A stretch of DNA of 64,000 nucleotides from DASQZT01 sp035638575. Lineage in GTDB: Bacteria > Acidobacteriota > Terriglobia > Bryobacterales > Bryobacteraceae. The position numbers and the translations under genes were made by a program. The DNA is taken from contig DASQZT010000052.1 of assembly GCA_035638575.1 (NCBI GenBank), positions 39,419-103,418 of the forward strand, given 5' to 3'. Positions within the stretch are counted from its first letter, which is position 1, and every line of letters begins with the position of its first letter. Shown piece by piece: positions 34,256 through 42,565 of the stretch. Under the pieces are notes generated by a model that did not search any database, was not told the origin of the DNA, and saw nothing but the letters and a program-made list of their open reading frames with translations.

Positions 34256-36604
34256 TTATCCCCTCAGGAGTGTGAGCACTGCCTGGGGAGCGGAATTGGC
34301 CTGGGCCATGGCAGCGATGGTTGCCTGCTGCAATACCTGGGCCTTGGTGAGGTTGGCCGCTTCGGCGGCGACGTCGGCGTCGCGAATCTGCGATTCGGCG
34401 GAAGAGAAGTTGGTGATCTGGGAGTTGGCCAGATCGATGGCGTAGGTCAACTGGTTCTGGCTCTTACCGACGGCCGCCTGGGCAATGCCGAGTTGCTGGA
34501 CGGCGTTGCCCAAGGCACCGACCGCCTGTATGGCCCCCTGGATGGTATCGATGGACAGCACGCCGCCTTGCGAAGAAGCGTAGCTGCCGCCTTGAGGGTT
34601 GGCGCCGGTGCTGTTGTCGTATAGGCCGACCGGGACGGAGCTGGTGTTGTTGGTTGCCTTTCCGATGGTCACGTCGAAAGAGCCCAGCGAGCTGATGAAC
34701 CGGATTCCTTCCGCCGTGCCCGCGGCGTCGAGTTCCTTGACCGCTACGACGTTGGTCAGGGTCTTGGTGGGGTCGGCCTGCAGGGCGGCGTTGATGGTGG
34801 CGACGGCCTGAGTCAGGTTGCTGGCGTTGCCCGTGGTGAGGTTCACCCCGATCGACTGCGCCACTCCGTTGGCGTCCAGAGCGCCGATGGTCAGGCTCTG
34901 GGCATCGTTGGTGTCGCGCAGGGCGTTGAAGGCAAACACGTCCGCGTTGGTTCCGACTTCGCTTTCGGAAGTGCCGGTGGCGTCCACCTTGGTGTCGGTG
35001 CTGGTTACCGCCTGCAGGTTGCCCGCGGAGGCTGCGCCCGCGCCATCGCCGCCGGCGCCGCTCAACTGCATGTCAAAGGTCGGCGCGGAACGCGATGCGA
35101 TGTTGTAGCGGAAATCGACGCCGCCCGAAGAGATCGTGACACCCGTTCCCCCATCGTCTGCCGCCGTGATTCCCGCGGCTTTCAGGGTGCTGTTGGCGCT
35201 TGCGGCAGCCACGATATCCGCGGCAATCTGGGTGGTCGAATTGGTGTTGGTGAGCTGCACCGCGACCTTGTCGCCGCCATTGATGGAAAACTCGATGACC
35301 GCCGTGCCGGCGGCGAGGGTGGCTGAGCCGGCGCTGGTGTAGGTGTTGGCGGCGTAGCCCCCCTGCCAGCTTCCCAGGCCGAGGTAGTTGCCTGCATCGC
35401 CGCTGACCTGAACTTCCATCGACTTGCCGTCCGGCCCGGTGAAACTCAGCTTGCCGTTGGTATAGGAGGCCGTGACTCCGGCGGGCAAGGCAGCACTCGT
35501 CACATGGGCCGCGGTAGCGGCGGCATTGGCATCGGCAGCCAGAAGGCTGACGTTTACGACGGTCTGTGGCACGCCGTCGATGATGAATTTCAATCCCACG
35601 GTCTCGTTGGCAGCCGCTTGCGTCACGCTGCTCGCCGCGGTGAACTTGGCGCCCACGTCCGCGCCTTCACCCGTGGTTCCGCCCACCTTGAAGTTCCCCA
35701 GCAGGGCCGAGGCCATTTTGCTGCCGGCCGACACCTGGAAGCCCGCGGCGGTGGACGAAAACACCAGGCTCTTCACGCCGCTGCTATCCGTCTTGATGGA
35801 AGCCGTAATGCCGGCCGCGGCCAGATTGGCGTCGGAATTCGCCGCTGTGGTGATCGCATCGTTGATCTGGCTGGCCAACGCATTGGGATCGGTTTGACCG
35901 GTGGTGTTTACGGAGATGGCTTTGCTGGTGAAGCCCGGCCCGGAGAGGTTGAAAATCGCGTTCGTGCTGTCCGCGATGTTGTTGGCATTGGTGGCGATGG
36001 TGGACACGCTGGTGGTCGAGCCCGCCGCAATACCCGTGGTGCTTTCAGAGCCCACTTCGAAATCCGAAGCCGCCAGCCCGAGCGCCTTCGAGTCCACTAC
36101 CGCGCTGGTCAGGTCGAGGTTCACGCTCCCGTTGTTCGTGTCGGCTGCGCCGGAGTTGCTGGCACCGCCGCCGAGGTAGACGCCCATCTGGGTGGCGAAG
36201 TGGCCGCCCGTGGCCAAGCCAATGCCCTGCGCCTGCCGGTCGATTTCGGCGACCAGGGTTTGATATTCGCTGTTCAGCGTGCCGCGGTCGCCGGTGAACG
36301 TGGCCGAGGCCGACTGCGTGGCCAGAGTCTTCAGCCGGTCCAACATCGTGCCGATGTTGGTCATTCCGCCGTCCATGATCTGGAGCTGGGAAATACCGTC
36401 GTTGGCATTGCGCACGCCCTGGGTCAATTCCGCCGTTTCGTTGCGGAACTGGTTGGCAATCGCCAACCCGGCCGCATCGTCACCGGAGGAGTTGATGCGA
36501 TAGCCAGACGTGAGCTGTTGAATCGTCTTGCTCTGGAAGTTGCTGTTGACACGCAGGTTCTCCTGCGCGACGAGAGAGTTTACGTTGGTTTGAATGGAGA
36601 GCAT
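34256..36604 (-). CDS. fliC: Large flagellin, copy 2
   Basis: A 782-residue flagellin, a close paralogue of copy 1 over the full length including the central domain; differences are scattered substitutions and short indels. It starts MLSIQTNVNSL, while copy 1 has two extra residues. AGGACG lies before ATG 36604. A sigma-28-type promoter is at 36697-36722, giving an 85-base leader with a hairpin. It follows csrA on the same strand after a 493-bp gap. It is probably the better transcribed flagellin. Its mRNA is the likely target of CsrA. Confidence 0.93.
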   Translation of the reverse strand: MLSIQTNVNSLVAQENLRVNSNFQSKTIQQLTSGYRINSSGDDAAGLAIANQFRNETAELTQGVRNANDGISQLQIMDGGMTNIGTMLDRLKTLATQSASATFTGDRGTLNSEYQTLVAEIDRQAQGIGLATGGHFATQMGVYLGGGASNSGAADTNNGSVNLDLTSAVVDSKALGLAASDFEVGSESTTGIAAGSTTSVSTIATNANNIADSTNAIFNLSGPGFTSKAISVNTTGQTDPNALASQINDAITTAANSDANLAAAGITASIKTDSSGVKSLVFSSTAAGFQVSAGSKMASALLGNFKVGGTTGEGADVGAKFTAASSVTQAAANETVGLKFIIDGVPQTVVNVSLLAADANAAATAAHVTSAALPAGVTASYTNGKLSFTGPDGKSMEVQVSGDAGNYLGLGSWQGGYAANTYTSAGSATLAAGTAVIEFSINGGDKVAVQLTNTNSTTQIAADIVAAASANSTLKAAGITAADDGGTGVTISSGGVDFRYNIASRSAPTFDMQLSGAGGDGAGAASAGNLQAVTSTDTKVDATGTSESEVGTNADVFAFNALRDTNDAQSLTIGALDANGVAQSIGVNLTTGNASNLTQAVATINAALQADPTKTLTNVVAVKELDAAGTAEGIRFISSLGSFDVTIGKATNNTSSVPVGLYDNSTGANPQGGSYASSQGGVLSIDTIQGAIQAVGALGNAVQQLGIAQAAVGKSQNQLTYAIDLANSQITNFSSAESQIRDADVAAEAANLTKAQVLQQATIAAMAQANSAPQAVLTLLRG

Positions 36605-36639
36605 TGTTTTACGTCCTGTTGTGAAAGTTCGGCATCTTG

Positions 36640-36659
36640 CCGCGGCCGTTTTGCCGCGG
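36640..36659 (-). promoter_or_regulatory. Leader hairpin of flagellin 2
   Basis: CCGCGGC-AAAACG-GCCGCGG on the minus strand gives a perfect 7-bp stem about 25 bases before the AGGA ribosome site. It could shape access for CsrA or ribosomes. Confidence 0.5.
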
Positions 36660-36696
36660 GACCGATTGGGCCCCGCGTTCCGGCCTTCAATTCCCC

Positions 36697-36722
36697 ATAT
36701 CGGTCCCGGCGGAGAAAGTTTG
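36697..36722 (-). promoter_or_regulatory. Sigma-28-type promoter of flagellin 2
   Basis: On the minus strand CAAA, 14 bp, ACCGATAT fits the sigma-D/sigma-28 pattern TAAA-N14-16-GCCGATAT with one mismatch in each box. It lies 92 bp before ATG 36604. Confidence 0.6.
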
Positions 36723-37097
36723 AATCAAAAGTTGGCGCAACTGCTGGGGCCACGCGCGCCGCCGGTGCGCTCCAGCCGCCCATCCGCCGCTTCCGGAACA
36801 GCCGCATGCCGGGATACGAGGGATTGTCCTGGCGCTCGAACCTCGAGCGTCAGCCGGGCGGGAAAGCCGGCAGGGTCCACACCGCGGACGGCCAGCCGCG
36901 GCAGGCTCCCCGGCGCCGCGGCAACGTCGAACCGGGGCAACCATGGACCGCATCGGCCAGCCGGCCGCAGGCGGACGGCGCGCGCCGACGGCCGCCTCGT
37001 CTCCCACGCGGCTCGGCGAGCGCCGCCAGACCCGGCGCGGCATGCGGCGTATGGTTCATCCCGCCCGCCGCCGGCCCGCGCTCCTGTTGGTCTTTCT

Positions 37098-37346
37098 CTA
37101 CGGCGGCGCTTTCCCCGGGCCGGCGCGCAACCGCTCCAGAACCCCGGGCAAGGCGCCCGCCGCCATGGCGCGCGACGCGGCCAGGTTCTGTTCGCGCGTG
37201 CGCCGGACCTCGTTGCGCACGACCGTCACCTGCTGGGGCGCGCGGATCCCCAGCTTCACCCGGTTCGGGCCGCAGTCGATCACCTCGATCTCCACGTCGT
37301 CGCCGATCCAGATGGATTCCCCCGGATGGCGCCGGATCACGAGCAT
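37098..37346 (-). CDS. csrA: Carbon storage/flagellin translation regulator CsrA
   Basis: An 82-residue CsrA. MLVIRRHPGESIWIGDDVEI and KLGIRAPQQVTVVRNEV are canonical, and the RNA-binding edge residues are kept. The C-terminus is about 20 residues longer than in E. coli CsrA; extended C-termini are typical of CsrA proteins that bind FliW (family knowledge). It overlaps fliW by 10 bp, so the two are coupled. It probably blocks translation of the flagellin just downstream until FliW sequesters it. Confidence 0.95.
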   Translation of the reverse strand: MLVIRRHPGESIWIGDDVEIEVIDCGPNRVKLGIRAPQQVTVVRNEVRRTREQNLAASRAMAAGALPGVLERLRAGPGKAPP

Positions 37347-37792
37347 ACGGCCTCCTCGACGACCAGCGGTTCCCGGCAGGAATACCGCTCGTCCGTGCGG
37401 ATCGCCTGCACGGCGCAGCGCGCAGCTACGTGGACCACCACCGGCGCCAGCAGGTTGGCCGTCGGCGATTCGCCGTCCGCCAGCGAAAGGATCGCCAGCG
37501 CCATCACCTCGCTCGCCGGATCGGGCCGGTGCCCCGGCGGAAAACCGAGCAGCTCCAGGTCTTCTTCGGAAATGGCCAGCTCGTGATCCCGCCGCAGCAC
37601 GCCCGCGGGCACCGCCAGAAAGCACAGGTCCGCTCGCTCCAGGCTCTGCAGGAAGATCAGGGCGGGCTGTTCGGGATGGTGCAGGATCGTAAAACGGCGG
37701 CAGCTCTCGAATCCCGGCAGGCCCGCGGGAAAGTGGATGGCGGACGATTCGTCCGCCGCTACCGGCCCCAAGTGGGCCGTCTGGAACGTCAT
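37337..37792 (-). CDS. fliW: Flagellar assembly factor FliW
   Basis: A 151-residue FliW with the family blocks IHFPAGLPGFESCRRFTIL, PALIFLQSLERADLCFLAVP and SPTANLLAPVVV. It binds CsrA allosterically and also flagellin, linking flagellin secretion to its synthesis. ATG 37792 overlaps the motB stop by 4 bp, and its own end overlaps csrA. The frame continues open upstream through motB, but the FliW domain starts here. Confidence 0.95.
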   Translation of the reverse strand: MTFQTAHLGPVAADESSAIHFPAGLPGFESCRRFTILHHPEQPALIFLQSLERADLCFLAVPAGVLRRDHELAISEEDLELLGFPPGHRPDPASEVMALAILSLADGESPTANLLAPVVVHVAARCAVQAIRTDERYSCREPLVVEEAVCS

Positions 37793-38619
37793 GGTTGTCT
37801 CCTCTGGGCGGGCGCCGCCTCGACCGCGGCGCCCGGCATTTCCGGTTCGGCCCGCATCCCCTCCTGGGTCAGGAGCACGAGGTCCACGCGGCGGTTGTGC
37901 GCGCGGCCCTCTTCCGAGTCGTTGGTGTCGGCCGGCGCGTTCTCGGCATAGCCGGCGATCGCCATGCGCGACCGCGGGATCTGGTAGCGCGCCGCCAGAA
38001 CTTCCATCATGGCGATGGCGCGCGCGGCCGACAGCTCCCAATTGCTGCGATACCGCGAGTTGTGGATCGGCACGGAATCCGTGTGGCCTTCCAGCCGCAC
38101 GGCGTTGGGCAGCGAACCGATCACCGAGCCGATCTTGGCCAGGATCGGAAGGCTGGCCGGGCTCACGCCGTCGTCTCCGGAGGCGAAGAAGGCCGCTTCG
38201 CGCAGGCTGATCACCAGGCCGCGCGCCTCCAGCTTGAGCACTACCTTGCCGGTCTTCACCTCCGAATCCAGCCCGTGCTCGAGGGTGGAGAGCGATTCCT
38301 TGAGATCGGCGGGATGGTCCGGCGGCGGGGGAGGCGGCACGGAAGGCAGATTTTCCGACATGTTGACGCGATCGGGATTGAGCGGAGGGCGGGCGGCTTC
38401 GTGCCTTCCGCGCCCCAGCACGGTGGAGATCGCGGCGCTGAACTGGCCGTGTTCCAGGGCTTCGCGCACCGACTCGGAAACCGCCTTGGCCTTGGTCTTG
38501 TCGGCCTGAGTGGAGGCGAACATCACCACGAAGAAGGCGAACAGCAGGGTGATGAAATCGGCGTAGGACACCAGCCATCGCTCGTGATTCTCGTGGGCCG
38601 CGGCTGCTTTTCTTCGCAT
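37789..38619 (-). CDS. motB: Flagellar stator protein MotB
   Basis: A 276-residue MotB. The single membrane helix SYADFITLLFAFFVVMFAS contains the ion-binding D21. A plug/linker rich in Pro (VPPPPPPDHP) is followed by the OmpA-like peptidoglycan-binding domain (RLEGHTDSVPIHNSRYRSNW ... GYAENAPADTNDSEEGRAHN). Eight bases separate it from motA. It overlaps fliW by ATGA. Confidence 0.94.
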   Translation of the reverse strand: MRRKAAAAHENHERWLVSYADFITLLFAFFVVMFASTQADKTKAKAVSESVREALEHGQFSAAISTVLGRGRHEAARPPLNPDRVNMSENLPSVPPPPPPDHPADLKESLSTLEHGLDSEVKTGKVVLKLEARGLVISLREAAFFASGDDGVSPASLPILAKIGSVIGSLPNAVRLEGHTDSVPIHNSRYRSNWELSAARAIAMMEVLAARYQIPRSRMAIAGYAENAPADTNDSEEGRAHNRRVDLVLLTQEGMRAEPEMPGAAVEAAPAQRRQP

Positions 38620-38627
38620 GCCGGCTC

Positions 38628-39515
38628 CTAATCGTCGCCCGCCGCGGCCGGCTCGGGCGGCGCCGCTGCCGGGGCATCCGCGCCCTTGCCGTCCGCCTTC
38701 GGTTTCTTGGGTTTCGGCGGATTCGGATCGAACGACTCGAGCTTCATGCGGATCAGCGTCGGGTTGAGGCCCTCCACGATACCGGTCACGCCTTCCAGCA
38801 TCAGCTCCTTGAGCACCATCGCCTCCCGGGCGCGCGCCCGCAGTTTATTGGCCGCCGGCAGGAAGAAAATGTTGGCGCTGCCGACTCCGTAAACCGTCGC
38901 CACGAAGGCCACCGCGATGCCGTGCCCCACCTCCTTGATGTCCTCCAGGTGTTTCATGACCTGGATGAGCCCCATGACGGCGCCGATGATGCCGACGGTC
39001 GGCGCGTAGCCGCCGGCCGCCTCCCACACCTTGGCCTCGGATTCGGCCGCGTGCTCGCCCGCGGCAATATCGACGTCCATCATTTTGCGAAGCTCCTGCA
39101 GATCGGTGCCGTCCACCGCCAGGTCCAGCGCCCTCCTCAGGAAAGGGTCGGCAATGGTCGGGGTGTCCGTTTCCAGGCTTACGATGCCGTTCTTCCGCGC
39201 CTTGGCCGAATACTGGATGATGGTTTCGACGGTGGCCTGGATGGAGCTGCCCCGTTCGAAAAAGATACCCCCCAGTCCCCTCAGCGCACGCCAGAAGACC
39301 GGAAACGGGCTGGTCACCAGAACCGCTCCGAAGGTTCCGCCGAGCACGATCATGGCGGCGGTGCCCTGCGCGACATCCGTCAGCTTGCCCTTCTCCAGAA
39401 GCAGCCCTCCGATGATGCCGGCAAGCGCGATGGCAATCCCGGCCAGCGTGGCCAGATCGGGCCGGACGGCTACCTTCCCGGGAGTGGCTTTCTCTGATTC
39501 CGCGGCTTCAGCCAT
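38628..39515 (-). CDS. motA: Flagellar stator protein MotA
   Basis: A 295-residue MotA-type proton/ion channel subunit with four membrane helices (TLAGIAIALAGIIGGLLLEKG; AAMIVLGGTFGAVLVTSPF; YAPTVGIIGAVMGLIQVMKH; GIAVAFVATVYGVGSANIFF) and the conserved cytoplasmic loop between helices 2 and 3. The C-terminal tail is long, charged and Pro/Ala-rich (PNPPKPKKPKADGKG), an addition of unknown role. It starts six bases after flbD. Confidence 0.94.
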   Translation of the reverse strand: MAEAAESEKATPGKVAVRPDLATLAGIAIALAGIIGGLLLEKGKLTDVAQGTAAMIVLGGTFGAVLVTSPFPVFWRALRGLGGIFFERGSSIQATVETIIQYSAKARKNGIVSLETDTPTIADPFLRRALDLAVDGTDLQELRKMMDVDIAAGEHAAESEAKVWEAAGGYAPTVGIIGAVMGLIQVMKHLEDIKEVGHGIAVAFVATVYGVGSANIFFLPAANKLRARAREAMVLKELMLEGVTGIVEGLNPTLIRMKLESFDPNPPKPKKPKADGKGADAPAAAPPEPAAAGDD

Positions 39516-39521
39516 GGGTTT

Positions 39522-39761
39522 TCATTCCGGAACACCGGGTCCGGCAGCGGCGCCATCCCGGGGCTCGCGCAACGCACCCGGGCTTCCGATCTTGCGGCGG
39601 AATTCCACGATCCGGTCCACTACCTGGTCCGCCGTCTCGCGGACGCGCAGGATCTGCCCCGTGGTCAGCATGATCACGGTGTCGGGCGTTTCCTCGATGT
39701 GCTCGATCAGGTCCGAATTGAGAACCACCGCCACATGATTGAGGCGAGTCAGCCGAATCAC
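39522..39761 (-). CDS. flbD: FlbD-family flagellar protein
   Basis: A 79-residue protein of the small FlbD family (not the sigma-54 activator of the same name): IRLTRLNHVAVVLNSDLIEH, TPDTVIMLTTGQILRVRE. It starts with GTG 39761 after AGGAG. Family members lie before motA in many flagellar operons. Their function is unclear. First gene of the flbD-motA-motB-fliW-csrA operon. Confidence 0.9.
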   Translation of the reverse strand: MIRLTRLNHVAVVLNSDLIEHIEETPDTVIMLTTGQILRVRETADQVVDRIVEFRRKIGSPGALREPRDGAAAGPGVPE

Positions 39762-39778
39762 TGCAACTCCTGGTGTTC

Positions 39779-39805
39779 TTATCGGCGGCGCCGCGCCAAA
39801 CCCTT
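39779..39805 (-). promoter_or_regulatory. Sigma-28-type promoter of the flbD-mot operon
   Basis: GCCGATAA (exact -10 box) stands 18 bp before flbD on the minus strand, preceded at exactly 11 bp by AAGGGTTT (5 of 8 to TAAAGTTT). Confidence 0.6.
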
Positions 39806-39853
39806 AGCTCATGGGGCGGGAAAACGGTCCGATAAGCTCTACAGAGGAAAACT

Positions 39854-40090
39854 ATGGCATTCTTGCAGGCGATTCCACCTCCCGCCGGCCGGCTGGATCC
39901 TGGGGGATACCCCTTTGGGACACGGCGCGCCGCGTTCACCTTCGACGAGGAGCGGCGCGAGATGCTGGAGAGCGTTCTCGAAGCCATGGCCGGCCCCCAG
40001 TCGGACGCCGACCGCTCCGTGGCCTGCCGCTATCTGTTGCGGCACCTGACAAAGTTAACGTCCGTCCAGGCGGGGCTGCTGGTATCATAA
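39854..40090 (+). CDS. Small protein of unknown function
   Basis: A 78-residue protein with GAGGAAA before ATG 39854. The N-terminal half is Pro/Gly-rich (IPPPAGRLDPGGYPFGTRR) and the C-terminal half is helical (ERREMLESVLEAM ... SVACRYLLRHL). I recognise no family. It is 17 bp upstream of the VOC gene and diverges from the flagellar operon. A TCCGATAA at 39828-39835 resembles a sigma-28 -10 box, but no -35 goes with it. Confidence 0.55.
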   Translation: MAFLQAIPPPAGRLDPGGYPFGTRRAAFTFDEERREMLESVLEAMAGPQSDADRSVACRYLLRHLTKLTSVQAGLLVS

Positions 40091-40107
40091 TCCTCCGGGA
40101 GGAGATT

Positions 40108-40503
40108 ATGTCCGCTGCCAGCCAGCCCGCGCCCTTTGGCCTTTCCACCATAGGGCAAATCGCCATCACGGTGACCCAGGTGGAGCGCGCCATCGCGTTT
40201 TACCGCGACACCCTGGGGATCAAGCTCCTGTTTCAAGTGCCCAACATGGGATTCTTCGACTGCGGCGGAGTGCGACTGATGCTCTCGGGCACCGAGCCGT
40301 CCGGCGAGTCCTATGCATCGGTCATCTACTTCCAGGTCGCCGATATCCGCGAGACGTTTCAGACGCTCCAGAACCGCGGAGTGCCTTTCGACCGTGAACC
40401 GCACCTGCTCGCGCGCCTCGCCGGCCACGACCTGTGGATGGCGTTCTTCCGCGACCCGGATCGCAACCTGCTCGCCCTCATGAGCGAAGTGCCGAACGCG
40501 TAA
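40108..40503 (+). CDS. VOC/glyoxalase-family protein
   Basis: A 131-residue vicinal-oxygen-chelate protein: IAITVTQVERAIAFYRDTLG, VRLMLSGTEPSG, VADIRETFQTLQNRG, FFRDPDRNLLALMSEV. Strong GGGAGGAG precedes ATG 40108. The metal-ligand positions are only partly the usual His/Glu, so it could be an enzyme (lyase or dioxygenase-like) or a binding protein. Substrate unknown. Likely co-transcribed with the small gene upstream. Confidence 0.88.
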   Translation: MSAASQPAPFGLSTIGQIAITVTQVERAIAFYRDTLGIKLLFQVPNMGFFDCGGVRLMLSGTEPSGESYASVIYFQVADIRETFQTLQNRGVPFDREPHLLARLAGHDLWMAFFRDPDRNLLALMSEVPNA

Positions 40504-40518
40504 CCCGCGCCCGACGGC

Positions 40519-40538
40519 TTTGGGCAGTTTTGCCCAAA
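40519..40538. terminator. Bidirectional terminator-like hairpin between convergent genes
   Basis: TTTGGGCA-GTTT-TGCCCAAA, a perfect 8-bp stem in the 61-bp gap between the VOC gene and the convergent DUF2339 gene. There is no separate T-run; the stem itself ends in AAA/TTT. Confidence 0.5.
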
Positions 40539-40564
40539 CCGGGGAAAGGGAGCCCGCCGTGGCC

Positions 40565-42565
40565 TCAGGACTGAGGCCGCCACCAGTTCTGGATCGTGCC
40601 GCGAAAACGCGAATAGAGGAACGATATGGCCAGCAGCAGCACCCCCAGAATGCCGAATGCCGCCATGCGGTAGAACTGCGACAACAGCCAGATATCGTAG
40701 AGGTAAAGTTTCCCGACCACGAGGCCGATCAGTACCATACCGGCGATGCGCGTTGCCGGACTCCGGCGCGCCACGCCGCCGCCCACCAGCAGCAAGGCAT
40801 AGGCGGCGGCCAGCACCGAGATCGCCGTGCTGGCCACGCTGCGAAAGTCCTGCGGGGCGGCCGTCCGCCCGGCCCAGCCCACGGCCTCCAGCGAGAGACC
40901 CCCGAGCATGACTGCCAGGCCGCACAGATAGGCGGCCAGCGCGCGAAGCCCCGGGCGGATCCACCACGCCGCGGCCCACAGGCTGGCCGCCGCCACACTG
41001 AAAGCCAGGAACCGCGCGTTGGCCAGCAGGCGGTACTCGGTGGCATCCGCGTACAGGAAGCTTTCGATCAACATCAGCCTCGCCAGGACCAGCCCGAACG
41101 TCACCAGCGCGGCGATCACCGGGCGCTGGTCGCGCAGCCGCACCCCGATCCACGCCAGGGCCGCGCCTTCCACCGCCCAGCCGATCGTGATGCGGTACCC
41201 CACGAACTCGACCGGCACCGCCAGCACCAGCAACACCACCGCGGCGCCGGCCGAAAGCAGCGATCCCCGGGCGTCGTGCCGCCACAACAGCCGCGCCGCG
41301 GCGATCTGGACCGCGGCGGCGGCAACCGCCAGCGGCCCGGCCCACGCGTCGTGGCCGAACTGGAGCAATCCGTAGCCCGCGCCAAAATAGAAGGCTGCGT
41401 TCAGCGCCAGCACCGCCAGGTCCAGAATCCGCAGGGGCTGCCCCCGCACCAGCACGCGCCACACCGGCCAGCCCAGAAACAACAGGAACGACGCGCTGGC
41501 CAGCACCAGGCTGGCCCCCACCGGCGGGTTGCCGGAGAGAGTGGACCACACCGCGTATGCCAGCCAGAAGCCGCCGAAGGAGGCGCCAGCCGCGGCCGCC
41601 CACCGGCGCCAGTCCGCCACCGCCAGGCTGCCCGCCGCAATCAGCAGCACCGCGAACAAAGCGCCGCCGCCATGGCCCCAGATTTGGACCATCGCCAGGC
41701 CCGCCAGCACCTGGGCGGCCGAGAAAACTCCCTGCCGGCTGGAGGCGGCAAACAGGATGAACCAGGCGATCACGAACAGCGCGTACACCCCGCGCATTCC
41801 CACCGGCATGGGCGCCTGGCTCAGGTACAGCACCACGGTTCCGCCCAGGGCCAGCGCCTCCGGCCACCGCCAATCGCGGCGCCGCGAAGCGAACGCGGTC
41901 CCCAGATCCAGCACCAGCGCGTATCCGAAAGTGAACGACGCGTCCCTGGCCGCGCCCAGCAGCAGCGGCGTGGCGAAGCCGCCGGCAAGCGCGAGCAGGG
42001 CCACCGCCGAACTGTCGTAGCGCAGCGCCGCCGTGCCGGCCGCGATGGTGGTGAGCACCATCAGGGCGAAGGAGACGGTCTGCGAAACCAGGTGGTACAG
42101 GCCGTTCGAGGCCCAGCAGGACAGGTACAGAAACACGATCCCGGCGGCCGTCAGCGCCTGGCCGTAGGTGCGCTGGCCCACGCGCCAGAAGCGCTCGCCG
42201 AACACCAGCCCCGCGGCGCCCGCCGCGGCGCCCAGCAGCACCCGGCCCCATTCGGTGATCCAGTGATTCTCGAAGGCGTATTTGAAAAAGAAGGCCAGCG
42301 CCAGCACCATGGTGAGCACCGCTATGCGGCTCAGCCAGGTGAGTCCCAAGGCGGTCTCGAGATCGTGCTTCGGGAGGGGCGGCGCCGGGACCGGCGCTGC
42401 AGCCTTCGCGGCCGGGACCGCCGCCGCGGGACGCGCCGCCGGGGCCGGACTCGCAGGGAACGCCGGCGCCGCTCCTGGCAACGCCGTGGCCTTCCCCAGC
42501 CGGGCCTCCAGCCACGCCAGGCGGCGCTCGATGGCTTCCAGCCGCGCGGCTTCGTCGGGGGTCAC
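40565..42565 (-). CDS. DUF2339 polytopic membrane protein
   Basis: A 666-residue protein that starts with a coiled-coil and Ala/Pro-rich cytoplasmic segment (ARLEAIERRLAWLEARLG ... AKAAAPVPAPPLPK) followed by about twenty membrane helices beginning at GLTWLSRIAVLTMVLALAFF. This is the layout of DUF2339 proteins, whose function is unknown. The likely start is GTG 42565, which overlaps the transglutaminase stop as GTGA. The frame is open much further upstream, but that part lies inside the transglutaminase gene. Confidence 0.85.
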   Translation of the reverse strand: MTPDEAARLEAIERRLAWLEARLGKATALPGAAPAFPASPAPAARPAAAVPAAKAAAPVPAPPLPKHDLETALGLTWLSRIAVLTMVLALAFFFKYAFENHWITEWGRVLLGAAAGAAGLVFGERFWRVGQRTYGQALTAAGIVFLYLSCWASNGLYHLVSQTVSFALMVLTTIAAGTAALRYDSSAVALLALAGGFATPLLLGAARDASFTFGYALVLDLGTAFASRRRDWRWPEALALGGTVVLYLSQAPMPVGMRGVYALFVIAWFILFAASSRQGVFSAAQVLAGLAMVQIWGHGGGALFAVLLIAAGSLAVADWRRWAAAAGASFGGFWLAYAVWSTLSGNPPVGASLVLASASFLLFLGWPVWRVLVRGQPLRILDLAVLALNAAFYFGAGYGLLQFGHDAWAGPLAVAAAAVQIAAARLLWRHDARGSLLSAGAAVVLLVLAVPVEFVGYRITIGWAVEGAALAWIGVRLRDQRPVIAALVTFGLVLARLMLIESFLYADATEYRLLANARFLAFSVAAASLWAAAWWIRPGLRALAAYLCGLAVMLGGLSLEAVGWAGRTAAPQDFRSVASTAISVLAAAYALLLVGGGVARRSPATRIAGMVLIGLVVGKLYLYDIWLLSQFYRMAAFGILGVLLLAISFLYSRFRGTIQNWWRPQS

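Larger units (their letters stand above)
36605..37097. other. 493-bp gap between csrA and flagellin 2, no confident gene
   Basis: Contains the flagellin 2 promoter and leader on its left side. In the rest all minus-strand frames are Arg/Pro/Gly-rich. One frame (36725-36940) reads slightly protein-like (RLAVRGVDPAGFPARLTLEV) but begins with TTG and lacks a ribosome site. It could be a fragment of a lost gene. I do not call it. Confidence 0.5.

Noticed and set aside
36687..37059. Possible small genes between csrA and flagellin 2
   Set aside because: Three overlapping Arg/Pro-rich frames, none with a domain or good start; at most a fragment of a lost gene.
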